64,000 nt of DNA from Sipunculus nudus (taxonomy: Eukaryota; Annelida; Sipuncula; Golfingiida; Sipunculidae), in assembly GCA_026874595.1 (NCBI GenBank), contig CM049306.1:57223519-57287518 (forward strand), in the 5' to 3' direction. The first letter of the stretch is position 1. Every line of letters starts with the position of its first letter. Below the pieces are notes generated by a model that ran no database searches, had not been told where the DNA came from, and saw only the letters and a program-made list of their open reading frames with translations. Position numbers and translations under genes: made by a program. This document shows, in pieces, positions 45,638 through 57,460 of the stretch.

Positions 45638-45792
45638 TGTGGTCGGGGTGACATAAAAGCGGACCGAACTGTCTCGCTAGGGAAGCTTGCTTTTCTAGCG
45701 AAGCGGTTGGTACGCCGGACTTGTGCCATCGTTATGGGTTCGAATCCCGGAACGTCCCAACCTTTTCCCCTGAATAATTTGTCTTCGTAACA
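45638..45792 (+). repeat. LTR2 of the TRIM-like element
   Basis: 155 bp ending TTCGTAACA, with TATA-like CATAAAAG near the start. A box TAGCGAAGCGG (45,696-45,706) and a perfect B box GGTTCGAATCC (45,737-45,747) lie within it. Confidence 0.75.
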
Positions 45793-46017
45793 ATATTTTC
45801 AATTTATCACTGCACAAATCGGAGGCAACTGTACGTTTAAATATACACTGCCGTTTTACAGATTTTGTAGATACACCACGTATTTCTAGTGTTATAGGGA
45901 TCTGGTGCATGGTCAACACGTAGACGAATGTTTAAATAATTTGCTATAGATTAATGACTGAAACAAAATTTAAGGTGGAATCCTATCTGGTAGCCCAATA
46001 ATACGACCACCACTTAA

Positions 46018-47006
46018 GAAACTCGACAACAAGAGTAACACAACCACCCCGGTTACTCAACCACTCCAGTAACTCGAACAGTAGGGTTCCACAACCACTC
46101 CAGTAACTCAACACAAGGGTAACACAACTACTCTAGTAACTGAACAACAAGGGTAACACAACCATTCTGGTAACTCGAACACAGGGGTAACACAACCCCA
46201 CCGGTAATTCGTCAACAAGGGAAACACAACCACTCTGATATCTCAACCACAAAGGTAACACAATCATTTTGGTAACTCGTACACAGTGGTAACACAAATA
46301 CTCTGGTAACTCGAACACAAGGGTAACACAACCACTCCGGTAACCCAACTCAAGAGTAACACAACCACTCTAATAACTCGAACACAAGGGTAACACGATT
46401 ACTCCAGTAACTTGAATAAAAGTGTAACACATCCATTTTTGGTAACTCGAACATAAAGGTAACAAAACCACTCCAGTAACTCATACACAAGGGTAACACA
46501 ACCACTCTAGTAACTCGAGCACAAGGGTATCACAACTACTCCAGCATCTCGATTAGAAGGATAACACATCCATTTTTGGTAACTTGAACATTAGGATAAC
46601 ACAACCACTCTGGTAAATCAACCAAAAGGGTACACAGTAACAAAACCACAATCATAACTCGAACACAAAGGTAACAGAACAACTCCAGTTAATCGAACAC
46701 AAGGGTAATACAACCACTCCGGTAACACGAACACAAGGGTAACACAGTAACAAAACCACTATGGTAACTCGAATAGAAGGGTAACACAACCACACCAGTT
46801 ACTCGAACACAAGGGTAACAAAACCACAATGGTAACTCGAACACAAGGGTAACACAACCATTCCGGTAACTCAAATACAAGGGTAACACAACCACTCCAG
46901 TTACTCGAACATAAGGGTAACACAACCAATCCAGTAACTCGAATACAAGGGTAACACAACCATTCTGGTAACTCGGATATAAGGGTAACACAACCACTCT
47001 TGTAAC
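46018..47006 (+). repeat. 34-bp minisatellite, left block
   Basis: About 29 units of consensus GTAACACAACCACTCCA plus GTAACTCGAACACAAGG. Each unit is two related 17-bp halves beginning GTAAC. Frames rich in CYPCVRVT are translations of this repeat. Confidence 0.95.
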
Positions 47007-47795
47007 TGTTACGGAACCTTATATCAACAGATCACGTATGCTTGATGAACATAAATTTTGTAATGGAGAAAAAATTCAGATTCTGTAACACTAGGCAGCA
47101 TGAAATGTCTAGGGGAATGAATAAAGACGTCAGTGGTTTTTTTGTTAACAAATAACTGTAATTTATTCTTTAAACAACCCTAACATTACAGTACACTAAA
47201 TCAATACAATTACACAGTACAACAACAGTATAACAGCAAATCAATATAATCACACAGTAAAATAAACAAAGTGCAAAGTACCTGAATACCACCACTGTCA
47301 CAGCGACAAGTCTTTTAAAATGTATAAACCTGACGAACAGTTCACACAAACTCTCTCGGATAATAACAGTCCAATGTAAAGTTCTTGTAAGAATCCAGAA
47401 AGTAAACTGAAGTCCAAATAAGATTCGTCACAAATCCAGAGGAAAATCTGAAGAAAATCTATAATTGCCGCACTTATCGGAATAGGTCCCACAAACTGAC
47501 ATACACGCTTCTGCGTCCGCTGGAATATTCTCTCACCTGTCTCTCGGCTCTAAAACACGGCCTCTATTTATAACCTTTTCCTTCGAAAACTCTAGAAAAT
47601 TCCCTCTCACGAACAACCCATAATACATAGTACACACGCTCAAAGAACATACTAGAACGGGAACGCCGTGTCAGGGTTCTCACGTTGGCCAGCCCGGCCC
47701 GGCCAGGCGATGCTGCCATGGCAACGAGCTACGTGAACCAAATGTCAACAACACATGAAAAATCCGTGAGCACAATAAAACAATCATCTGTAACC
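47007..47795 (-). mobile_element. Solo LTR inserted in the minisatellite
   Basis: 789 bp, flanked by the 4-bp duplication TAAC (47,003-47,006 and 47,796-47,799). Removing the insert and one TAAC restores a normal array unit like that at 48,270. On the minus strand it has a TATA box (TTATAAATAG, plus about 47,569-47,579) and AATAAA (plus 47,162-47,167), and ends CCGTAACA, so it is an LTR read on the minus strand. The termini resemble those of the TRIM-like element at 45,126. No internal domain is present. Confidence 0.7.
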
Positions 47796-49068
47796 TAACT
47801 CAACCACAAGGGTAACACAACCACTCCAGTAACTCATGCACATGGGTAACAAAACCACTCTAATAACTCGAACACGAAGGTAACACAGTAATAAAACCAC
47901 TATGGTAACTCGAATACAAAGGTTACAAAATCACTCCAGTTACTCGAACACAAGGGTAACACAACCACTCCAGTAATTAAAACACAAGAGTAACACAACC
48001 ACTCCGGTATCTCTGATACAAGGGTAACACAACCACTCTTGTTACTCAACCACAAGGGTAACACAACCACTCCAGTAACTCATGCACAGGAGTAACAAAA
48101 CCACTCTAGTAACTCGAACACGAAGGTAACACAGGAACAAAACCACTATGGTAACTCGAATACAAGGGTAACACAACCACTCCAGTTACTCGAACACAAG
48201 GGTAACACAACCACTCCATTAACTCGAACAAAAGGGTAACACAACCACTCCGGTAACTCTGATACAAGAGTAACACAACCACTCTTGTAACTCAACCACA
48301 AGGGTAACACAACCACTTCAGTAACCCATGCACAAGGGTAACAAAACCACTCCAGTAACTCGAACACGCAAACCAAAAATGGTAACTCGAATACAAGGGT
48401 AACACAACCACTCTGGTAACTCGAGCACAAGGGTAACACAGTAAAAAACCACTATGTTAACTCGAATACAAGGGTAACACAACCATTCCAGTTACTCGAA
48501 CACAAGGGTAACAACCACTCCAGTAATTTTACCACAATGATAACACAACCACTCCAGTAACTCATACACAAGGGTATCAAAACCACTCTTGTAACTCGAT
48601 TACAAAGGTAACACAGTAACAAAAGCAATATAGTTACTCGAATACAATATGTAACACAACCACTCCGATTACTCGGAGTGTAACACAACCATCTCGGTAA
48701 CTCGACCACAAGGCTAAAACCACCATTCTAAGAACTCGACCTACAACTGTGGTAAAACAACCAGCCTGGAAACTCGATCACATGGAAACACATCGCATGA
48801 ATCGACTATCCATTTTTGGTAACTCGAAGGGTAACACAGTAACAAAACCAATATGGTAACTCGAATACAAGGGTAACACAACCACTCAAGTAACTTGAAT
48901 ACAAGGGCAACACAGTAAAAAAACCACTATGTTAACTCGAATACAAGGGTAACACAACCATTCCAGTTACTCGAACACAAGGGTAACACAACCACTCCAG
49001 TAATTCGAACACAAGGGTAACACAGTAACAAAACCTCTATGGTAATTCGAACACAAGGGTAACACAAT
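47796..49068 (+). repeat. 34-bp minisatellite, right block
   Basis: About 37 more units of the same repeat, more irregular towards 48,700-49,000, with GTAACAAAACCACTATGGTA variants forming a higher-order pattern. Confidence 0.95.
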
Positions 49069-49084
49069 CTACCTAATACAACTA

Positions 49085-49270
49085 AAGCAGCCATATCAGG
49101 CGCCAGAGGGTTATTCGTTTTTCATTTGCTGGCCGCCCATGACCAGTACCCACTCACTCCTGGGTCGAGAGAGCGCACCCTTGTGGTAAAGACTTTGGCC
49201 AGGAGTCTCAGCGCAAAAGAGGCAAGAACGGGACGCGAAGTCGCGAACCCACAACCTTGCGGTCACAAAT
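49085..49270 (-). mobile_element. SINE-like element at the array edge
   Basis: On the minus strand, GGTTGTGGGTTCGCGAC is a B-box-like segment (plus 49,239-49,255). The body includes GTGAGTGGGTACTGGTCATG, GGCGGCC and ATGAAAAACGAA. A remnant of the minisatellite (CCACAAGCGTAACACAA) follows at about 49,271, so it was inserted in the array. Confidence 0.5.
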
Positions 49271-49299
49271 CCACAAGCGTAACACAATAACTCTGTTTG

Positions 49300-50280
49300 A
49301 TGAAGATAAAAGGAACCGTATACCATATACAAAATGGAACGTTATTGTGTTACCTTCTATATATCTGAGGTTTTATGTGCACGGGGCTTGAATACATCAG
49401 CTCTGAAGAAAAATGACTTTACCATCGATACCTCCCGCCATTCGCCCTGCTTTCGGGATTAATATGCTAGTGCAAAAAACTGCAAAGAAGACACGCAAGT
49501 ATAGGTACAAAATTTGATATTATCATCCCGCACCTTTATAACTTACGACTTTAGTTGGGTCCAAAAACAATCAGTTGAGTGGCTGTTTCTAGTTTAAACC
49601 ATTGGCTGTCAGGTTGGTGGCTCCTGAATAGTTGAGCAGATGAACAATGACACCCTCATTTCCCAACCTTGTATGCCTTACAGTCCATAATTAAGCATAT
49701 GTGAACGTGTATATGGACAGGCAAAAATTCAGGTACCGAGCAAGACAAACTAATCATTTGAAAACACCACTTTTTTTGTTAACTGCAGATTTTACAGCAT
49801 CAAGAAAGCCGAGAAACTATCTATGAAAAGATAAACAGGCTTTGATAGACATAAATTTATGTGTATATTTGCTCAAATTTAAACCTGAATATAAAAATAA
49901 ATGAAATAAGCGTTTATAATCTTCAACATTTTTTTGTATATTGTTATGCAACTAAGGTTTAACTTTTATGATAAGTTGTGTTAAAGTGACGAATAACCTA
50001 ATTTTTTTTTCTGACATGTCATCAGGTGGTGAAATGATGTACCACTGTAGTGTTAATTGTTCATGAAATCCTTATACGGTACGTGCATGTTTTAATAAAT
50101 GTTTACTGAGACTGGTTCCCATGTTAAATTCTAACGTTTTTCTCTTTAGAAGATGCGAAAATGGACGGAAAGCCATCCTAAATATTTTCGTCCCCATAAA
50201 TTTTCTTTTGTAATTTTTTTTCTGAAGATCATAATAGTTAGTTTGTCATAATGAGGGATCATTTCGGAAGTGCATTCAAA
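49300..50280. other. Unannotated stretch
   Basis: AT-rich with a small complex block at 49,380-49,500; nothing recognised. Confidence 0.4.
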
Positions 50281-50299
50281 AATTGAAAAAAAAAGATCC

Positions 50300-50700
50300 C
50301 TGCCAGGACATCATTGCACTTGCTAAAGCAGAAATGACCATGCCTCACACCGAACAAATAAAGCTAATAACCTCCAATGTTTTCAGTAAATGTCATCCTG
50401 ACCAAGAACAGAATGCGATAGGTCAGACTGATTTCCCGAGAGAGAGTGGAAATAGCCGATGTGTTCCAAATGGCACCTCGGCGTTGTCCTGTCGTTTGTC
50501 AGTGTGTCTTGCAACCCTATCACCTGCTCCTAATTTTCTATAATTCACACTGTCCAAATGTCACATGCGCCTGGCATTTGGCTGCTCAGAGGGCAAAATA
50601 AAATACCCATAAACCCGCTCAAGTAACGCCACTTATTGCGTTCCGGTTGTTGGTTTCACGCCCGTGTGCCCAGACGCGTGGAGAGCAGATAAGGTCAACA
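50300..50700. promoter_or_regulatory. Candidate conserved non-coding block 1
   Basis: GC-richer, low-repeat sequence in an AT-rich desert. The 86-codon plus-strand frame at 50,283 lacks good splice ends. Regulatory role is inference. Confidence 0.25.
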
Positions 50701-51840
50701 GTACTTTTACCCCTAAATGTTTGTTGAATATATATGATGCTTACTTGAGTATCCATCTTTTTATTACATATCCATCGAATGTGAATGGTGTTTCACTGTT
50801 TCTCTAAATACATGTTATAAAGTAAAAGTATATAGTTCTGAATCATAAGTTTCGAAGGTGATATATAAGTATCACATAATCCCCAATGATAAACTTTTCG
50901 CCTTTAATTAGACCTGTTTTGTGGCCGTTTTCTGAACTTTTCACTTTGTACTTTGTATCAACTTTATTCCAAGTCACTTTAGTTTTTGTTTTTGAACGTT
51001 TAGAAAGTGAGGGGATGGGAGTAGGAATAACTTCATTTTCTTGATTTAAAGCGTAAACAATGTATGGTTACAGAATTTCTTTAATTTCCATTATTATAGG
51101 GCTCGAAATTGACCCAATTTCCCATCGTATATTAAAATAAAATATTTTCAGTAATGTAATAAGTTGGCAAACAGTATTGCATTACACGGCTTTGTATATA
51201 TTTCTCAAACTGTATTTGTTTTATATCATACCAAAGAGATAAAAGTTATTAATTTACAGGAAATACTTTTAAAAATCAGTGCATGGTTTAAGTCAGTAAA
51301 ATGTCGCACATTTAAATTAATTGTAATACGTATCGACACTATCGGGTATATCTTTGAAAATATATACTGCTATACATATAAATTACTTGAACTGGGCTCC
51401 ACCAACATTCTTTATATAGGTCAAGCAAACGTATTCCAAATCTCATATTATCATATAACACAATTGCCTATGAAAAAAATATGAATGTAGATTTTACATA
51501 AATGAACCCAATTCCTGGAGGAAAAACATTTTTCAATTATTTTTCCACAAAAAATACGATGTTGTGTTATTTGTTCATCTATGAGCACATATATGAGCTC
51601 TGTCAACTCGGCAATGAAGTCCCAAGTCACACAGGGAAATCCCCTGTGAATAAAAAATCTAGATCTCATCAAAAGCTAAGTATTTCTGACACTGTCAGCC
51701 CAAAATTTCAGGGAAGAATAAAAACAACATGTATTGCTAGATTTCAGTCATTTCTAAATGTTGCCTGTGACGACACACTTTGCACCAGCTTTATCACAAT
51801 AGGGCCAAGTCTCTGTTCTGGATGAAATGTACTATCCACC
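50701..51840. other. Unannotated AT-rich stretch
   Basis: No element recognised; the 106- and 107-codon frames look like chance in composition. Confidence 0.4.
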
Positions 51841-52415
51841 ATTCGGAACTCCTCGGCCGAATCCACTGGCTTCTAGCCTCGGATGTATCTATGGCCCAAT
51901 GACACTCCACCGATTTTGGAGCAGTTCGCCGGAAATCCTTCGGGTTGCAATTTCAACCTACTCGTTTAACAAAAGGTCACAGCTTCCACAAAAAATAGAT
52001 TAATTTGCCATAATCATATGTATTATATGGGCTTGATATGTTGCTAAACATTAACTTTTACCAGGTTCTGATAGTTATTCAAGTAGAAAGTTCAGTTTAT
52101 AACAAATGCTTCATACATCGCCTAATCGGGGTGGACTTCTTGGCGTGAACTGTATCCTCGAGCGATCCAGATCAGTACATACATGGGATTTTTTCCTCTG
52201 TTTCCCAGATCAGTGTTGTCTTATAGCTTTAAAGATAGAATATGTGACGATTGGCAGTATCTAGACATAAAATACATTGTCTTACTCTTGCAAAGCGCAC
52301 AACAGACAGTAGGTTGACCTGCCATGGCCTTGACCTTGCCGGAATACTGTCCATGGCGGCCCCCTATGTACATCCGAGGCTAGAAGCCAACGGATTCGGC
52401 CGAGGAGTTCCGAAT
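51841..52415. mobile_element. MITE with about 45-bp terminal inverted repeats
   Basis: The left end ATTCGGAACTCCTCGGCCGA continues to CTTCTAGCCTCGGATGTA. The right end, 52,370-52,415, is its inverse with two differences. The 575-bp element has no coding content. No clear target duplication. Confidence 0.75.
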
Positions 52416-53735
52416 ATACCATCCACATAACTTTGCCGCGTGCTATACTATATATAACGTTTACCTAATCTTCAGGTCTGCTATCTACACAAATATGTAT
52501 ACTTAATACAATGTCTGGTCAACCTCAAGAAGGAAGAGTTAGCAATCTGAAACCGTCACCTGACATAAAAGAGCTTCAAAATCATATATACGGATGTTTG
52601 TATGCTAATCTCTAGTTTTATACACACTTATATACAAACGTATACAGGTCAACAGAAAAATGTCCAAGCCGATGTGTACATTCAACCCATGCATGCCAAA
52701 ATCGACCATTCACTGTTGTCCCTATAAAAAAAAACACTTTCATATCTCTCTTGGCACTCGATTTGGTGGTAGGGTTTCAACAAAATCTCACTCATGCATG
52801 TACAATTAATGTATGTATGTAACATGAATTGCATATGACAGTCATTAGTAAATTATAAGCACACTTGCATCCAATTGCAAGTTAAACTATGTTGGACCAT
52901 GGTCAGAGGATTCTTAACGTTAATACGTAAATTTTATACCGTCGTTTGGCAAGGAAACAGAAATAGAAGAAAAAGTTAAAAAGCAAAGTAAAATCTGATT
53001 TCTAGGAAGTATATTGAAAAGAATATCAGCCATACTTTTCAAATACAAATTGCAAATGAGAAAATATTCATTTATAAGAGGCCGACCAATTGTCTACCGG
53101 TTTACAGTAATAATGATGTTTTATTTGATTCGATACAATAAAGTTTGGTCCCTAAACATAATACACAACAGTAAGTACTGTATAGTTCCCATATTTAAAA
53201 ACAGTTTTACTCACAACACACAACGACCCTGCATGAAAAAGTATAAAAGTTTAAACACACACACATATATATATGGTGTATTGTACTCTATATATAGTAC
53301 TCTATAAAAATGAATAGAAAAAAACAAAGGTGTTTAAAATACACAACTTATAACAATACATTCAGAATCAGAAGCTATTATAAAAGATTAATTTTATTTT
53401 GAACATAAAATGCTTCTTTTACTCATTTTATATTTATAGGATGATTTGTTCTATTTGTTTAAATCAAAGAATGCCTGAAAAGTGTAGGCTTTGCCAAACA
53501 CGGCTTATGTCACCATGGCTACAGATTTATACCAATCCTTTATGATTCCGGAGAGGGAAAAAAAACTGCACTATTTTACAATTCACTGCTACTTAACAGC
53601 TCTTAGAAAAAAATGGTTGATTGGTTTACTGCGCACAAACAGACTCTTTTAGACTAATTTACAAAATAATAGTTGAAAAGAAAACGCTCCGCTAGTCGCA
53701 ATATGATCCATTGGTTGGGTAATATGGCGTTTTAT
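52416..53735. other. Unannotated AT-rich stretch
   Basis: No element or exon recognised. Confidence 0.4.
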
Positions 53736-53739
53736 TAAT

Positions 53740-54480
53740 ATGCCTCTTTGAATCGTATTCGATGCGACAAGGCTGCCGCCGCAACCGCCACCTCAAAGAG
53801 CCACCTGCAAATGATGCATAGCATCAATTAATACAGATATATTGGAGGACATTGGCAGGAGCAGTCACGCCCGTTTTACATGCCCTCAGAGCACATTTGT
53901 CGCTCTTAGTTCATCTTCCAACGCTTTCTTGTTTGCAGCTGAGCCAGTTGCACGGCGGTGGCTGCAACAACTAAATCATGGCAACATAATACGATTGTCT
54001 GTAATTGTGGTATTGCATGACATAAAATGGTGACATCTAAGCCATTCTAGCTATCCTGTCCATTGAACAATGGGTCTGATTAAGCTGTTTTATCGGTCTG
54101 CGTGTTGAGCGGGCGCTTTATGCTCGCCCAAACGGCCAGCACAAAGTGACGGCGGGAAATGCACCCTAACACAGTAATGGCGACAGAAGACAAACGTTTT
54201 GGCTACAAATTAGGCAATGGAAATCAACGGGGACGATTTCATTAAATTATTAAAGGCATCCGCTGCTCTTTAAATGTTGGTGGTTGCAGGAATTGTGCTG
54301 ATGTCGAAGGCGGGGAAACGAATGGGTACCTGACGTGGTTCCCAGTAATCACGGCGAGCTGGCCGCGTCGACCACAGGCGGCGGATCCATTTCAGGACTG
54401 GCGTGCCAGGCCCTGGATCACGTCAACTGTCGTCTGCGGACAATCCCGCAGAAAATTCCGGAGATACAAGATTGCCCCAC
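53740..54480. promoter_or_regulatory. Candidate conserved non-coding block 2
   Basis: About 740 bp of complex, GC-richer sequence with motifs resembling transcription factor sites (AACAATGG Sox-like, CAGCTG E-box at about 53,938, homeodomain-type TTAATTA-like and TTTAATGA-like cores). No open frame spans it and no repeats are present. Confidence 0.35.
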
Positions 54481-54911
54481 AGTCATACGTTGAAATTTGC
54501 AAAAGCATTAGTCTTTTATTCAGGAAACACAAGTCAGTATAATCTGGTAAAATACAATTTTGGGGGGAAATAAAGGGCTGAAAGTCACATGGAGACCCAG
54601 TGCATCATGTTCCAAAATTTTTTGTTACCGTAAGCTTCCCATTTTTTTCTGTCCACAGGACCAGCAAAAAATATATACAATAAATATATAAATAAATGTA
54701 AGATTCGATTGAACCATGTATTTTATTACCATAGGACTTTGAAAATTAAATAAAAGAAAGTCCATGCAGTAAAATCATAATTAATTTGTTTAATTTTTGG
54801 AGGGTATGTTTCGACAGTTGCAATATTCAGTTAATGCAAATCGATCTGAAGTTGGAAGTTTTGTATGTCGTGTTAACCATGCAAAAACATCAACTCGGTG
54901 CCGTATATATC
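54481..54911. other. Unannotated stretch
   Basis: Nothing recognised. Confidence 0.4.
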
Positions 54912-55107
54912 AAGGGCGGATCCAGGATTTAGAAAAAGGGGGGGGGGTCAGAACCAGAAGGACTAATGAAAACACTAAAAAAAAAGGTCCCCAGGTCTGG
55001 AAAAGGGGGGGGGGTCCAGACCGCAAAATTTTGTCTGAAGCCCTTAAAAAAACCTTGTTTCTGATGAAAAAAGGGGGGGGGGTCCGGACCCCCTAGACCC
55101 GCTTCTG
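54912..55107. mobile_element. G-run element related to 28,811-29,100
   Basis: It begins AAGGGCGGATCCAGGATT and ends GGTCCGGACCCCCTAGACCC with GCTTCTG after it. Three runs of eight or more G lie within about 145 bp. Frames reading KGGGV and DPPPF are translations of these runs. Confidence 0.45.
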
Positions 55108-55955
55108 TATATATATAGAGGGGAAACGGGTTGGCCAGCAATACCATATATATTGCTATATACTCCCCGCTCCCACACAGGCACATGTACGCTCTTTTTA
55201 TACCTGTGGTATTTATACCTGTGTAGGTGCATATGTTTAGTTAAAGATATATATATTAGATAATGGGAAAGAACCATATATCAGTGTAAGGAACTGTTAA
55301 TAAATGTGCGATTTACATAAATACTGGAGATAGATTCACAGATATATAAATATACATGCAGGTGCTGTCAGGGTCTAGCATTCAGAAAGTTCACAAAAAT
55401 ACTTGTTTTATAGACTGTGCTGCATGAGCGTTATAGGATCATATTAAGGAACTTGTGTTCTGTGTGCCCCTATACCTCTATATATCTGTTAATAAACGTA
55501 TGTTTCTGTATGGCCATGAATAATTAACACCTATAGATATATACACGTATATATTAAAATTTGTTTGAAAAAAATGTTCCGGGTTTATTGTAGATATATA
55601 TAGAAGATTTCGTGCCATGCATGCGTGGGATTACTTATTTGTTTATGTACAAGAACATTTGATCACACAATAACAGAAATGCAGAATATCCTTTAAATAA
55701 TATTTGCAATATTAACAACTTTCAATATCAGTTAACGACATTTATATATAACAAGTTAATCTTTTCAATCAAGCATAATTTTATGTAATTTTATGTAATT
55801 TTTATTTTACAAAGTTGAGTAAATGAATAATTCAGTCATCCGAAACTGTAGGGTTTTTTATCGAAGCTTCGTTCGTCCATTCAAACCTTGGTTATTGGTG
55901 ACCCACGAAATGCACAATTTACGATGCTATGAATAAATATGAAGTTGTAGCATTC
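55108..55955. other. Unannotated AT-rich stretch
   Basis: TATA-rich, nothing recognised. Confidence 0.4.
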
Positions 55956-55959
55956 ACTA

Positions 55960-56250
55960 TAGACCTGATTGCTGGACATTTATTAGTTTAACGACTGACG
56001 TCTGTCGTCTGCCGGGTAGCCTTCAGGGTCGCATACACAAATTGTCATTTGGGATGTGTTGCTCAGCGGATTAGCGCTCATCGGTCCGCACCTGAGGTGT
56101 TTATAATTCCTCTCAGCCCCGCATGTTTGCGCTCTTACCAGAACAAATACTTGCACAGCCAAGTTAAGCTCTTGCGTTGATAGTAGCTACGCCTTTTGAC
56201 ACTCAATATTCCATCAGCAATGAGCTGATTCAAGTCGGGCCCCTCGAGCA
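55960..56250. promoter_or_regulatory. Candidate conserved non-coding block 3
   Basis: GC-richer complex sequence (for example TCAGCGGATTAGCGCTCATC), not coding in any frame for long. Confidence 0.25.
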
Positions 56251-56818
56251 TTTAATGATGAAAATGGTAACTTTATTGAGTCCTGAAAGAACATATATGG
56301 CCAGTCCTAGCATGTGTTATTAAATGTATACTTGTACATTTGAATATTTTAGTGTACTGATATATGTATATACTTCAGTTGGTTGAATTTTCGCCCAATT
56401 AAATTTAATGGATTTTCTCTATTAAATGTTTCAATTTTCGATCATTTTTTTTATGTTTCCATAAAGTATGCACTCTACAAACAGAGTATATCCTAAACAA
56501 TATCAATATATACTTTGAAAAGCGCTCCAGGGGGAAATTGAACGAGGAACAGTTCTTGTCCGTAAAAAGCAACGTTAATATTGAAAAAAAAATTGGTAAC
56601 TATATCATCATGCAATCTTTCGTTTAAAGGTAACATAAATTATATGTTTTTATTTATATCAATCATCCGACTATCGTCACTAAAAGATAACGTATACTAT
56701 ATACATATATAGATGCCATTGAGACTAAAAATAATTTGGCTCTTCTTGACTGTAATCTCGCGTTCCCGAATATTGCGAATTTGAAACCCTCGCTAACATA
56801 AAACCAACCATATACAGG

Positions 56819-56819
<1 letters not shown>

Positions 56820-56875
<56 letters not shown>
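56820..56875 (+). repeat. TA array
   Basis: About 28 TA units. Confidence 0.95.
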
Positions 56876-56876
<1 letters not shown>

Positions 56877-57039
56877 GAAGAATGATTTTTATCTGTCAAA
56901 AACAGGTGCATGGTTGTCGCTGGATCGCAGTCAGTTAACGAATACATGGTGCATGACTGGACTATGATTAGTCCCAAAAATGAAATGTATATATGTAACA
57001 TCATTTATGGAACTGAAGCTGTGAACCAGAATATACAGT

Positions 57040-57460
57040 AAAAGGACAATAAAGTTAGTCCTGGTCGGAACAGACCTGAGTTTGTCACCCACTCTTGCAC
57101 TGCAGGTGAGCTTTAAACTTCTCCCTGGAGGATGGGGATGAGGCCAGGTCGATCTGACCATTGTGTATGCACCTGGCAGAGAGTCTGAAGTGGCCATCCA
57201 CCGCTTCTGCCCATCAACATCTCTGGCCAGCCTGCAGGCGTTATTGATGGCGATGTTACCGTCGACAGCGAGGGGAAGGGGAAGTAGATTTGTCTCTATC
57301 CGTCAATTAGCCGAGTTACGGTAACGGTGGGGCTATGAGCAATGTCTCCACTGCATTATAAATAACCAGACACACTTTTTGCGGAAATTAATTACATGCA
57401 CGCCATTGTCTTTTATGATTTTTAGCTAATTTATGACCTGTCCCAAGTGGGTCGTGAGAA
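57040..57460. promoter_or_regulatory. Candidate conserved non-coding block 4
   Basis: Complex sequence ending in an AT-core motif cluster (GCCATTGTC, TTTTATGAT, TTAGCTAATTTATGACC) typical of homeobox/Sox-bound enhancers. A minus-strand frame of about 80 codons crosses 57,050-57,280 but lacks clear splice ends or a family match; it is the only alternative reading. Confidence 0.35.

Larger units (their letters stand above)
45126..45792 (+). mobile_element. TRIM-like miniature LTR retrotransposon with tRNA-like LTRs
   Basis: LTR1 (45,126-45,519) starts TGTTACGGGGTGACATAAAA and ends TTCGTAACA. Three bases later comes PBS TGGGGGCTCGTCC (45,523-45,535), complementary to a tRNA-Pro 3' end. After about 95 bp comes the purine tract AAGAGGGGG (45,629-45,637). 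LTR2 (45,638-45,792) starts TGTGGTCGGGGTGACATAAA and ends TTCGTAACA. A 4-bp ATAT flanks both sides (45,122-45,125 and 45,793-45,796). There is no room for gag or pol. LTR1 is longer because of an insertion ending in AAT repeats (45,169-45,420). Each LTR contains tRNA-like A and B boxes. Confidence 0.75.

Noticed and set aside
46689-48709. Open frames rich in CYPCVRVTGVVVLPL, resembling a repetitive protein
   Set aside because: They follow the 34-bp minisatellite exactly, occur in more than one frame and are broken often; a DNA repeat explains them.
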